Positions 23,188 through 31,182 of a DNA stretch of 36,066 bases are shown here, piece by piece; the stretch's first letter is position 1; every line of letters begins with the position of its first letter. The notes beneath the pieces are model-generated. The model saw only the letters and a program-made list of their open reading frames with translations, made no database searches and was not told the DNA's origin. The DNA comes from Planctomycetota bacterium (lineage in GTDB: Bacteria > Planctomycetota > UBA1135 > GCA-002748355): contig NYZE01000089.1 in assembly GCA_002685965.1 (NCBI GenBank), positions 1 to 36,066 on the forward strand, written 5' to 3'. A program made the translations under genes and the position numbers.

Positions 23188-26100
23188 ATGCGTTTGACCA
23201 CGCTTTTTCAGGCCGTCTGCCTTGTCGCGACGATCTCCCAATCCACCGCCGCGCAGGCGTTGGAGCGCGAACTCCTGGCGCTCGGTTCTGCAAAGCTTGC
23301 GGCGGCGGCGCGCGCGCAGGGCGATGCCAAGCGCGGTGCGGTGGTCTTCTTTCAGAAGCGACTCAACTGCACGCGGTGTCACGTTCCCGATGCGAAGGTT
23401 CATCGGCTCGGTCCGGATCTCACCGAGCTCGCCAGCGATACGACCGACGTCTACCTGGTCGAGTCGATCCTCACTCCGTCCAGGGTCATCCGCAAGGGCT
23501 TCGAGCACATGGTGCTGGAGACCGAGGAAGGCACGGTCACGGGCATGCTCGCCCGGGAGACCGCAACGGAGCTGGTGATTCTGGACGCGGCGCGTGACTA
23601 CAAGGAGGCTCGCTTCAAGAAGTCGAAGCTCGAAGAGTTCTTTCGCGACAGCGCTTCAAGCATGCCGTCGGGCCTCGTCAACCCGCTGACGAGTCAGCAG
23701 CAGTTCCTCGACCTCGTGCGCTATCTGATCGAGATCCGCGACGGTGGCAAGACCCGCGCCGACGAGTTGGAACCCGATCCATCGCTGTATGCCGAGCGTC
23801 CGTTGCCCGCCTACGAGAACGACATCGACCATGCCGGCATGATCCGAGCTTGGAACGAAGATGCATTCAAGCGGGGCAAGAAGCTCTACGGCCTTTCATG
23901 CAGCAACTGCCACGGCACCAGAGGCGAGCCGGGCTCGCTGCCGACGTCGTTGAAGTTCTGGTCGGGTGAGTTCAAGAACGGCAACGATCCCTATGTCATG
24001 TACCGCACGTTGACGCACGGGTTCGGGATGATGACGGCGCAGACCTGGATGGTCCCGTCGCAGAAGTACGACGTCATCCACTACGTCCGCGAGGCCTTCC
24101 TCAAGCCATACAACCCCGCGCAGGTGTTCGCGGTCAGTGATGGCTACCTCGCGAACCTGCCGAAGGGAAAGTCACGCGGGCCCGCGCCATCCAGGACGTC
24201 GCCGTGGCAACGGATGGACTACGGTCCGAATCAGTGTCTGACGCTCGAGATCGGCGACGACGCGAAGAATTTCGCCTACAAGGGCAACGCCATCCGGCTT
24301 GATGCCGGACCCGGAGGCGTGGCCGAGGGCGGCTACTGGATGGCCTACGACTACGACACGCTTCGTGTGGCGGCAGCGTGGACCGGCAAGGGCTTCGTCG
24401 ACTGGAACTGCATCCACTTCAACGGCAAGCACAACGTGCACCCGCGCCTGGTCGGTGAACTGCGGCTCGCCAACCCGACCGGACCGGGTTGGGGACGTCC
24501 GGCCGACGGCAGCTTCCGCGACACACGGCTCGTTGGCCGCGATGGGCGGTTGTATGGCCCACTGCCACGGAAGTGGGCGCAGTACAAGGGCATGTACTAT
24601 CACGGTCCGGACACTCTGGTCGAGTACACCGTCGGTGCCACGCGCGTGCTTGAGATGCCGGAGGTGCAGATCGTCGAGCCGCAGCCGGTGTTCCGGCGCG
24701 TGTTCAATGCCGGCCCACGCAAGACCGACCTCGTGCTACAGGTTGCACATAGCGATGCCGCTGCCAAGCTGACGGTCAAGGGAGGTGTTGCGGTGTTCGG
24801 GTCCGCGCCGCCGAAGCCGGACGCTCTTCTGGTTGGTGACGCATCCAGGTTGAACGGTGGTACGCGGCTCGACGTCACGAACACGGTGGGTCTCAACGTC
24901 GGCGCCGGGGACTTCACGCTGACGGCGCGCATCAAGACCAGACACGACGGAACGATACTCGCGCAGACAACGTCATCGCTCGTGTGGCCACACGACGGGC
25001 TCACCTGGTTCATCCGCAACGGCAAGCTGACCGTAGACATCGGTTGGGTTGGTGCGTTCTCCGGTAACCGAAGAGTTGCAGACGGCAAGTGGCACGACCT
25101 CGCCTTCTGCTATGCCGCGAAGACGGGTACGATCCGGTTCTACATCGACGGAAAGCCCGAGCAACGCACGGGCAAGCTGCGCCGCAAGGCGCCACTGAAG
25201 AAGCCGATCGTGCGCATCGGTTGCACGGCGGAGAACTTTCCGCGGCGTTCGTTCTTTGATGGCACGATCAAGGAGGTTCGGTTCTTCAACTCAGTGCTCG
25301 GCGATGACGAGATCAAGCACCTCGACGGGCAGCGCCCGGCGGCGCATTGGGAGCTCGGGTCGGTTGTGGCCAGCGGCGTCAGTGACAAGACTGGCAACGG
25401 CCACGCCGCGACCGTTTTTGAAGGCAAGAGAGCGGCAGCGCCGAGTCGGGTCGTCGGGTTCACGGTGGCCGGGTTTGCGGGTGACGTCGCGGGCTTCGAG
25501 TGGCGGGCGGACAAGGGCGACCTGAGGCTGAAGATTCCGGCAGGCGCCGAGCCGCGCGCGTTCACGGTGTGGTTTGCGGCAGTAAAGGAAGAGAAGCTCG
25601 CGGCCACAGTTGCCGATGCCGTCGTCATCGACGATCCCGACCAGGATCTGACGGTCAAGACCAAGGGTGGTTCGGCGCGTTGGCCGCACGTGCTGACGAC
25701 ACGCGCGATGCTCGGCAACAGCGATGAACCGTTCGCGATCGACGTCCTCAAACGACCGACCGACAACCCGTGGTTCTGCCGCATGCGGCTGACGGGATTC
25801 GACTTCACCGGGGACGGCGACTCGCTGATCGCCAGCGCCTGGGACGGGAGCATCTGGAAGGTGTCGGGTCTCGCTGCCCTGGACGGGAAGACGACGAAGC
25901 AGTTCGTCTCGCTCACCTGGCGGCGCATCGCATCTGGTCTGTTCCAGCCGCTCGGTGTCAAGATTGTCAACGGTCGCACCTACGTCACGTGTCGCGATCA
26001 ACTGTGTGTTCTGCACGACCTGAACGGTGATGAGGAGATCGACTGGTTCGAGTGCTTCAACAACGACCACCAGGTCACCGAGCACTTCCATGAGTTCGCG

Positions 26101-27072
26101 ATGGGCCTACAGGCGGACGCTGAAGGAAACTTCTACTACGCCAAGTCCGCGCGACACGCCAAGACGGCGATCGTGCCGCACCACGGCACGCTGCTCCGGA
26201 TCAGCAAGGACGGGCAGCGCACCGACATCATCGCCAACGGATTCCGCGCGGCGAACGGCGTCTGCCTGAACCCGGACGGCACGTTCATCGTCACGGATCA
26301 GGAAGGCCACTGGAACCCGAAGAATCGCATCAACTACGTCAAGCCTGGCGGGTTCTACGGGAACATGTATGGCTACCACGATGTCACCGACGCATCCGAT
26401 AGCGCGATGCAGCAGCCGTTGGTTTGGATCACGAACAGCTTCGATCGTTCGCCTGGCGAGTTGCTCTGGGTCGATAGCCCAAAATGGGGGCCCCTGAACA
26501 AGCGCTTGCTGAACCTCTCGTACGGCTACGGCATGGTCTACATCGTTCCGCACGAGACCGTGAACGGTCAGGAGCAAGGAGGGGTGTGTGCCTTCCCGAT
26601 CGAGCGTTTCCCCACGGGCGTGATGCGCGGGCGCTTTCATCCGCAAGACGGTCAGCTCTACCTGGCCGGCATGTTCGCTTGGTCCGGCAGCCAGACGCAG
26701 CCGGGTGGGCTGTACCGCTTGCGCTACACGGGCAAGCCCGTGCACTTGCCGGTCGAGCTAGGCGCGACGAAGCGTGGCGTTTCGGTCACCTTCAGCGGCA
26801 AGCTCGACCCGAAGTCGGCGACGTCGACGGCGAGCTACAAGGTCAAGGTCTGGGACCTCAAGCGCACCAAGAACTATGGTTCCAAGCACTTCAACGAACG
26901 GACACTCCCCGTTGCCGCGGCACGCATCGATGCAGATGGCCGCACCGTGCACCTCGAAATCCCCAAGGTAGGACCGACCTGGGGAATGGAGATCAAGTAC
27001 GAGGTGCGGTCCGTGGCGGGCAAGTGGATCAAGGGCAAGATCCACAACACGATTTACCACCTGCAGGACTAG
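23188..27072 (+). CDS. Secreted diheme cytochrome c / LamG / beta-propeller protein
   Basis: 1294 aa from ATG 23188 (signal MRLTTLFQAVCLVATISQST, then AAQ; an upstream ATG at 23164 adds eight residues). Two c-type heme sites: CTRCH (codons 23368-23382), embedded in a planctomycete heme domain with the following LGPDLTELA, VESILTPSRVIRKGFE and YLIEIRD pattern, and CSNCH (23899-23913) in a second cytochrome domain with Met ligands likely near FGMMTAQTWMVPSQ. A DUF6797-like beta region follows, then a LamG/concanavalin-like domain (about 24880-25330: GAGDFTLTARIKT, DGKWHDLAFCY, FYIDGKPEQRTG, DGTIKEVRFFN). A six-bladed propeller of the membrane-bound-dehydrogenase type follows (about 25750-26740; FRAANGVCLNPDGTF). 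Probable periplasmic redox enzyme for carbohydrates; substrate unknown. Confidence 0.88.
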   Translation: MRLTTLFQAVCLVATISQSTAAQALERELLALGSAKLAAAARAQGDAKRGAVVFFQKRLNCTRCHVPDAKVHRLGPDLTELASDTTDVYLVESILTPSRVIRKGFEHMVLETEEGTVTGMLARETATELVILDAARDYKEARFKKSKLEEFFRDSASSMPSGLVNPLTSQQQFLDLVRYLIEIRDGGKTRADELEPDPSLYAERPLPAYENDIDHAGMIRAWNEDAFKRGKKLYGLSCSNCHGTRGEPGSLPTSLKFWSGEFKNGNDPYVMYRTLTHGFGMMTAQTWMVPSQKYDVIHYVREAFLKPYNPAQVFAVSDGYLANLPKGKSRGPAPSRTSPWQRMDYGPNQCLTLEIGDDAKNFAYKGNAIRLDAGPGGVAEGGYWMAYDYDTLRVAAAWTGKGFVDWNCIHFNGKHNVHPRLVGELRLANPTGPGWGRPADGSFRDTRLVGRDGRLYGPLPRKWAQYKGMYYHGPDTLVEYTVGATRVLEMPEVQIVEPQPVFRRVFNAGPRKTDLVLQVAHSDAAAKLTVKGGVAVFGSAPPKPDALLVGDASRLNGGTRLDVTNTVGLNVGAGDFTLTARIKTRHDGTILAQTTSSLVWPHDGLTWFIRNGKLTVDIGWVGAFSGNRRVADGKWHDLAFCYAAKTGTIRFYIDGKPEQRTGKLRRKAPLKKPIVRIGCTAENFPRRSFFDGTIKEVRFFNSVLGDDEIKHLDGQRPAAHWELGSVVASGVSDKTGNGHAATVFEGKRAAAPSRVVGFTVAGFAGDVAGFEWRADKGDLRLKIPAGAEPRAFTVWFAAVKEEKLAATVADAVVIDDPDQDLTVKTKGGSARWPHVLTTRAMLGNSDEPFAIDVLKRPTDNPWFCRMRLTGFDFTGDGDSLIASAWDGSIWKVSGLAALDGKTTKQFVSLTWRRIASGLFQPLGVKIVNGRTYVTCRDQLCVLHDLNGDEEIDWFECFNNDHQVTEHFHEFAMGLQADAEGNFYYAKSARHAKTAIVPHHGTLLRISKDGQRTDIIANGFRAANGVCLNPDGTFIVTDQEGHWNPKNRINYVKPGGFYGNMYGYHDVTDASDSAMQQPLVWITNSFDRSPGELLWVDSPKWGPLNKRLLNLSYGYGMVYIVPHETVNGQEQGGVCAFPIERFPTGVMRGRFHPQDGQLYLAGMFAWSGSQTQPGGLYRLRYTGKPVHLPVELGATKRGVSVTFSGKLDPKSATSTASYKVKVWDLKRTKNYGSKHFNERTLPVAAARIDADGRTVHLEIPKVGPTWGMEIKYEVRSVAGKWIKGKIHNTIYHLQD

Positions 27073-27274
27073 CGGTGTGAACCCGGGTGCCAGCATCCCG
27101 CCACCGACTTGCGTGCGCCTTGCTCGTGTCCTTTTGGCGCAGAGTTCCCAAGGTCCTTGGCGTTGGTGGTGAGTGGCCGCGTAGCTAGGACCGCTTCTTG
27201 GTCAGGCGTCATGGAGGATGACATCCGATCGCTTCCTGGCACACTGGGCGCGTCCGAGAGTCATTGGAGGCCCC

Positions 27275-28189
27275 ATGAAGCGTAGAGACTTTCTTGCTTG
27301 CAGCGTTGGCGCAGTTGGTGCCGGGTTGACGTCCACCGTTCGCGCCGCTCCCGCGCCGATGCGGCTGCCCTCGTCGGCGGCGCCGTTCCGCATGAAGTAC
27401 GCGCCGCATTTCGGCATGTTTCGCCATCACGCGAAGGGGGAGATCGACCAGTTGAAGTTCATGTACGACAACGGGTTTCGCGCGATCGAAGACAACTGGA
27501 TGAGCCGCAAACCGGTCGAGTTGCAGACGAGGATCGCCAAGGAAATGGAGCGACTCGGCATGGAGATGGGCGTGTTCGTCGCCCACTTCTCCGGCAAGGT
27601 GACCTTCGCCAAGAAGGACAGGGCCATGGCCGCTTCCTTGGTGGGGGACATGCGCAAGGCTGTCGAGGTCGCCAAGCGAGTCAACGCCAAGTGGTGCACG
27701 GTCGTGCCCGGTGGCTACGACCCGAAGCTCGAATGGGGCTACCAGACCGCGAATGCGATCGACAACCTGCGGCGATGTGCCGAGGTGTGCGAGCCGTCCG
27801 GACTGGTCATGGTGCTCGAGCCGCTCAACCCGTGGACCAATCACCCGGGTCTGTTCCTGAGCAAGATCCCGCACGGCTACGAGATCTGCCGCGGCGTGAA
27901 CTCACCGTCGTGCAAGATCCTCGATGACCTGTATCACCAGCAGATCACCGAGGGGAACCTGATCCCGAACATGAACAAGGCCTGGAGCGAGATCGCTTAC
28001 TTCCAGATCGGTGACAACCCGGGGCGCAAGGAGCCGACCACGGGTGAGATCAACTACAAGAACGTCTTCAAGCACCTACACAAGCGCGGGTTCAAAGGAA
28101 TCCTTGGCATGGAGCACGGCAACTCGCGAAAGGGCAAGGAGGGCGAGCTCGCGGTGATCAAGGCATACCGTGAGGTAGATTCCTTCTGA
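27275..28189 (+). CDS. Tat-exported sugar isomerase/epimerase, hydroxypyruvate isomerase-like TIM barrel
   Basis: 304 aa. The Tat signal MKRRDFLACSVGAVGAGL starts at ATG 27275, with GGAGG (27266-27270) four bases upstream; an open frame from 27218 is therefore not used. The mature part is an AP-endonuclease-2-type TIM barrel. YAPHFGMFRHH opens it, VMVLEPLNPW supplies a metal-binding Glu182, and ILGMEHGNS gives the second catalytic Glu280, as in hydroxypyruvate isomerase (Hyi) and related sugar isomerases. Expected: aldose-ketose isomerisation or C3 epimerisation using a divalent metal, acting outside the cytoplasm. It lies 200 bases after the diheme protein on the same strand. Exact substrate cannot be read. 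Confidence 0.85.
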   Translation: MKRRDFLACSVGAVGAGLTSTVRAAPAPMRLPSSAAPFRMKYAPHFGMFRHHAKGEIDQLKFMYDNGFRAIEDNWMSRKPVELQTRIAKEMERLGMEMGVFVAHFSGKVTFAKKDRAMAASLVGDMRKAVEVAKRVNAKWCTVVPGGYDPKLEWGYQTANAIDNLRRCAEVCEPSGLVMVLEPLNPWTNHPGLFLSKIPHGYEICRGVNSPSCKILDDLYHQQITEGNLIPNMNKAWSEIAYFQIGDNPGRKEPTTGEINYKNVFKHLHKRGFKGILGMEHGNSRKGKEGELAVIKAYREVDSF

Positions 28190-28192
28190 GCC

Positions 28193-28218
28193 GGTCGCCC
28201 TTGGCCTCCTCGGCGACC
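28193..28218. terminator. Hairpin between convergent isomerase and trmL genes
   Basis: GGTCGCC (28193-28199) is exactly complementary to GGCGACC (28212-28218), with a 12-base loop, between the stop codons of two convergent genes. No T-tract on either side. Possible bidirectional terminator. Confidence 0.35.
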
Positions 28219-28230
28219 AGGGCCGCCCCG

Positions 28231-28752
28231 CTAGGTCAGCCCGCCGAACTGGCGGACTGCCTCGTAGACCACCGTGTTGGCGGTGCTCGCCAGGTTGAGG
28301 CTGCGGACCGACTCGATCATCGGTAGGCACAGGTTCCGCTCCGGCTCTTCGCTCAGGATGTCGGCTGGCAGCCCTCTCGTCTCGCTGCCGAAGAGCAGGA
28401 TGTCGCCGCGTGCATAGTCCGCATCCCAATAAGGACGAGCCGTCTTCTTCGTCAGATACCACACCCGGGCATCCGGCAAGCGCTGCTTGACCTCGCTCCA
28501 CGAATCGACTGCTTCCCAGTCGATGTCGTCCCAGTAACCAGTGCCGGCGCGGCGCAGATAACGGTCATCCATCTCGAAGCCCAATGGCCGGATCAGCCAC
28601 AGCTTGGCGCCGACCGCCAGGACGGTGCGGCCGATGTTGCCGGTGTTCTGTGGAATGTCCGGCTCGTGTAGCACGACGTGCAGGAGGGCGTCGCGTCGGT
28701 GGAGGTCGGTCACTTCCGCCAGAGCATGGCCCAAGGCCTTGACCCGCGCCAC
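28231..28752 (-). CDS. trmL: tRNA (cytidine/uridine-2'-O-)-methyltransferase TrmL
   Basis: 173 aa SPOUT methyltransferase, close in length to E. coli TrmL (157). The order [52 protein letters not shown] and [20 protein letters not shown] is diagnostic; the last two form the SAM-binding trefoil knot. It methylates the ribose 2'-OH of the wobble base 34 in leucine tRNAs. The start shown is GTG 28752, giving about 20 extra residues before the conserved LLHVVLHEP; no ATG lies between, so initiation at GTG is likely but unproven. No clear ribosome site. Cytoplasmic, monocistronic. Confidence 0.93.
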   Translation of the reverse strand: MARVKALGHALAEVTDLHRRDALLHVVLHEPDIPQNTGNIGRTVLAVGAKLWLIRPLGFEMDDRYLRRAGTGYWDDIDWEAVDSWSEVKQRLPDARVWYLTKKTARPYWDADYARGDILLFGSETRGLPADILSEEPERNLCLPMIESVRSLNLASTANTVVYEAVRQFGGLT

Positions 28753-29110
28753 GATGGGGGAGTGAGCGAGCCCGGCGGCCCGCGCCTAGTGTCCCCGATG
28801 ATCTGGGCGTCGGGGGTCGGCGGTCACGCTCACCGAGTGCACCGTGGCGGGGAGAACGGGCGGGTTTCGTTCTCGGGTTTGGCGTCCGCCGTCGACATCC
28901 TGGGCACGGTCGCAGTCAGGCAGGTCCGCGTTGCTCTCTTCAACGTGCCAGCGCTCCAGGGCCTGCCCGTCGCATGGCAAGCCATCGCTGGCGGCGAGCA
29001 TCCATCGAACTCACAAACGTGACAGTGGTGGCCTCTACTGAAATGCGCGCGCGGTCGGTTACACTCTTGGATGCCGTACATCGGTTTGATTGTGCGTCGT
29101 GGGCTACGAC
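28753..29110. other. Intergenic region between trmL and unknown gene
   Basis: About 360 bases without an intact gene. Most of it is occupied by the plus-strand remnant listed at 28798-29061. A TACACT hexamer near 29060 could be a -10 element for the gene at 29111, but no matching -35 is evident. Confidence 0.5.
28798..29061 (+). pseudogene. Frameshifted remnant of a secreted-protein tail domain
   Basis: The frame from ATG 28798 encodes GRVSFSGLASAVDILGTVAV, then VALFNVPALQGLPVAWQAIA, and stops at 29022. The string xPALxGLxxxxQA is typical of the C-terminal domain of planctomycete extracellular proteins, which usually ends in a SNGL/LTNxxxV strand. Exactly such an ending, ASIELTNVTVVAST, appears in another frame starting near 28990. 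A single indel around 28985-28995 would join the two, so this looks like the 3' end of a decayed gene. No N-terminal part is present. Recognition is by eye and needs a profile search. Confidence 0.38.
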
Positions 29111-29497
29111 ATGACAGAGAGCGAGATGAGGAAGAATGTGGGCTACTTCGAGGGGACCGATCCCCTCCTCTTGACTCGACTCGTAGCGCACGACATCGAC
29201 ACGGTGCCGATCTCGAATGGCCTGGACAACCACGGCAAGGAGGTCCGCTACCTGACGAGGGCGGATGAGATCGAGATCGTGGTCGGCTACCTGCACAAGG
29301 TCGTGCCGCTCGACGAGATGAAGATGACGACCGACGACATGCTGTTCTCGTGCGTCGCGTATCAGATTCCGATCCTGTTGATCCTCCCCGAGGACCTCGA
29401 GGAAAAGGCCAGGGCGGTCCTCGGTGACGTACCGAAGGGTGTCCGGTTCGTGGCACCCGAGGACGCCTTCGACGAGGTCATGAAGATCCTCGGCTGA
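29111..29497 (+). CDS. Conserved-looking protein of unknown function
   Basis: 128 aa from ATG 29111 (MTESEMRKNVGYFEGTDPLL); TTG 29090 or GTG 29099 would add up to seven residues. I do not recognise a family. The protein is acidic and soluble-looking, with an alternating alpha/beta feel: LLTRLVAHDIDTVPISNGL, EIEIVVGYLHKVVPLDEMKM, MLFSCVAYQIPILLILPEDL, then a closing ARAVLGDVPKGVRFV and EDAFDEVMKIL. No signal peptide, membrane segment, Cys cluster or nucleotide loop. A small Rossmann-like binding or adaptor domain is possible, but that is a guess. It ends within a strong inverted repeat (29496-29519). The length and clean codon bias support a real gene. Confidence 0.7.
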   Translation: MTESEMRKNVGYFEGTDPLLLTRLVAHDIDTVPISNGLDNHGKEVRYLTRADEIEIVVGYLHKVVPLDEMKMTTDDMLFSCVAYQIPILLILPEDLEEKARAVLGDVPKGVRFVAPEDAFDEVMKILG

Positions 29498-29519
29498 GCC
29501 GGCGCCCGGCGCCGGGCTC
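29496..29519 (+). terminator. GC-rich inverted repeat at the 3' end of the unknown gene
   Basis: GAGCC plus GGCGCC (29496-29506) is repeated in inverted form as GGCGCC, one extra G, then GGCTC (29508-29519), with a single base at the centre. It begins within the stop codon. A very stable hairpin without a T-tract; termination or mRNA stabilisation is possible. Confidence 0.4.
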
Positions 29520-29585
29520 GTTCCACGGAGGGGGCTCTGCCGGTGGTACCGCTCGCTCTGCTACTCGGCGGAGGTCCGCCCTGAT

Positions 29586-29711
29586 GTGGGGTGGTCGGTG
29601 TCGATCACGATCCTCTCCGTCCTCGTTGCGATCTGGGTCAGGGTCGCGATCTTCGAGAAGCTGCAGGCGACTGGGGTGCGCGGTGAGATAGCCAAGGCTC
29701 CTACGCACTGA
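29586..29711 (+). CDS. Possible 41-aa single-span membrane peptide
   Basis: A frame from GTG 29586 to TGA 29709-29711 encodes a hydrophobic segment (SVSITILSVLVAIWVRVAIF) followed by a polar tail (EKLQATGVRGEIAKAPTH). Third positions are almost all G or C, unlike the other two plus frames, and GGAGG (29570-29574) lies 11 bases upstream. The frame is open further upstream without an ATG. It overlaps the 3' end of the convergent GH3 gene by about 11 bases. Either a genuine small membrane protein or the 3' remnant of a lost gene. Confidence 0.3.
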   Translation: MGWSVSITILSVLVAIWVRVAIFEKLQATGVRGEIAKAPTH

Positions 29712-31182
29712 TTGCGGTCGCGATTGCCTCGAGCTGGCACTGCTGGTAGCCGAACGCGGTCAGCGCGGTGACGGTGTCTGGTACGAAGACCTGATCGGAG
29801 GGATTGCGTAGGTGGACGACGATCAGGCGATCGGCGAGGGTGGAGCACGCGTGATCGAGCACCGCACGCGTTCCTTCGAATCGGTGCGCATCCCAGCTCA
29901 AGAGGATGACCCGTTCGTGAGCGTGAGCTCGGTCGAGTGGGGTCAGGTCGCTCGAGGTGGGATCGAGTTCGATGATCGCCGCAACGTCGAATCCCCGCAC
30001 GGCGAAACACTCGCTCACGTTGTCAGCCCAGTGCCCGGGAGTGGTGTCCTCGACCAGGACGATGTTGTGCGGGCTCTGAGCGAGAAGGCAGACGGCGCCA
30101 TCGACGGGCAGAAGGCCGCGCTGGTCGCCGAACACGCGCACGCTGCGGCGCGCGATCTCGCGGGCCAGGTCGTGATCGGGCTTGGGCAACGCGGCGTTTG
30201 CGGCGTGGGAACGCGCGGCGACAGCGTCGATTCGCGCCACGGCTGCTCTGTGCTCGTCTGGATCGAGTCGACCGTTGTCGAGCGCTCCCTGCAATCCGTG
30301 CGCAGCCGCGATCTGGCGCTCATGCGAGTGGCAGATCGGCAGCACGTCGTGGCCGGCCACAGCCGCCATGACCGCGGCCTCGTCGATGCTCCAGTGCTTC
30401 TCGATCGCTCCCATCTCGAGGTCGTCCGCGATCACGAGTCCCTCGAAGCCGAAGTCGTTGCGCAGGAGTCCGCGCACCACGCGCGGCGACAACGTGGCCG
30501 GCAGGTCCGGGTCGAGGCCGCGGACGATGACGTGCGTCGTCATGACAGCGAGGTCGACTGCGCTACCGAGCAGGTCCTCGAAGATCACCAGGTGCGGGTC
30601 GCGGAACTCCTCCAGCGACAGGTCGAGCACCGGCAGATCGAGGTGCGCATCGATCGAGGCCGCGCCCTTACCGGGGAAGTGCTTGAGACAGCACGCGACG
30701 TTCGATTCGGCGTGCCCCGCGATCAGCGCGCGCGCCAGCGGCACCGCCGCATCGCGGTCGGCGCCGAGCGAGCGGATACCGATGCCGGGGTTTTGCGGGT
30801 TCGTCAGCAGGTCGACGACCGGCGCGAGGTTGAGGTCGAAGCCCATCGCCACCAGTTCCCGCCCCGAGACCTGGCCCTGGCGGTAGGCGAGCGTGACGTC
30901 GCCGCATTCACCGAGCGCCATGTTGCCGGGAAACACGGTCGCTCCTTTGGTGACGCGCACGACGGCGCCGCCCTCCTGATCGATGGCCACGAGCAACGGC
31001 CACTCGACGAGGTCGCGGATCGCAGCGATCAGGTCGCGCGCGTGTTCGGCGTCGTCGATGTTGCGGGTGAACAGGATGACTGAGCGAGCGCCGGTTGCTT
31101 GCAACAGGTCTTGCAACTGTGCGGTCGCGCTCTTGCCATCGAAGCCGAGCATCAGCCGTGCGCCGCCGATTGGATCGGTCAC
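29701..31182 (-). CDS. Glycoside hydrolase family 3, NagZ-like beta-N-acetylhexosaminidase
   Basis: 493 aa. The GH3 barrel reads LLVAIDQEGGAVVRV, FDLNLAPVVDLL, KHFPGKGAASIDAHLDLP and VIADDLEMGAI, with a likely nucleophile Asp253. The NagZ-type Asp-His dyad on the mobile loop is present as Asp178-Ala-His180. The usual KHFPGHG has Lys172 in place of the second His, a change next to the sugar site. About 150 further residues form a second domain. No signal peptide, so probably cytoplasmic; expected to remove beta-linked N-acetylglucosamine from recycled or imported glycans. Start GTG 31182: its GTGA overlaps the TGA of the upstream symporter gene, a sign of translational coupling. An upstream open extension to 31236 lies inside the symporter gene and is rejected. 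Confidence 0.9.
   Translation of the reverse strand: MTDPIGGARLMLGFDGKSATAQLQDLLQATGARSVILFTRNIDDAEHARDLIAAIRDLVEWPLLVAIDQEGGAVVRVTKGATVFPGNMALGECGDVTLAYRQGQVSGRELVAMGFDLNLAPVVDLLTNPQNPGIGIRSLGADRDAAVPLARALIAGHAESNVACCLKHFPGKGAASIDAHLDLPVLDLSLEEFRDPHLVIFEDLLGSAVDLAVMTTHVIVRGLDPDLPATLSPRVVRGLLRNDFGFEGLVIADDLEMGAIEKHWSIDEAAVMAAVAGHDVLPICHSHERQIAAAHGLQGALDNGRLDPDEHRAAVARIDAVAARSHAANAALPKPDHDLAREIARRSVRVFGDQRGLLPVDGAVCLLAQSPHNIVLVEDTTPGHWADNVSECFAVRGFDVAAIIELDPTSSDLTPLDRAHAHERVILLSWDAHRFEGTRAVLDHACSTLADRLIVVHLRNPSDQVFVPDTVTALTAFGYQQCQLEAIATAISA

Noticed and set aside
23084-23197. Small ORF starting MSWFKGGIHDL before the diheme protein
   Set aside because: It resembles the WFKGNLH of the PHP protein only superficially, then turns Pro/Ser-rich and overlaps the next gene.
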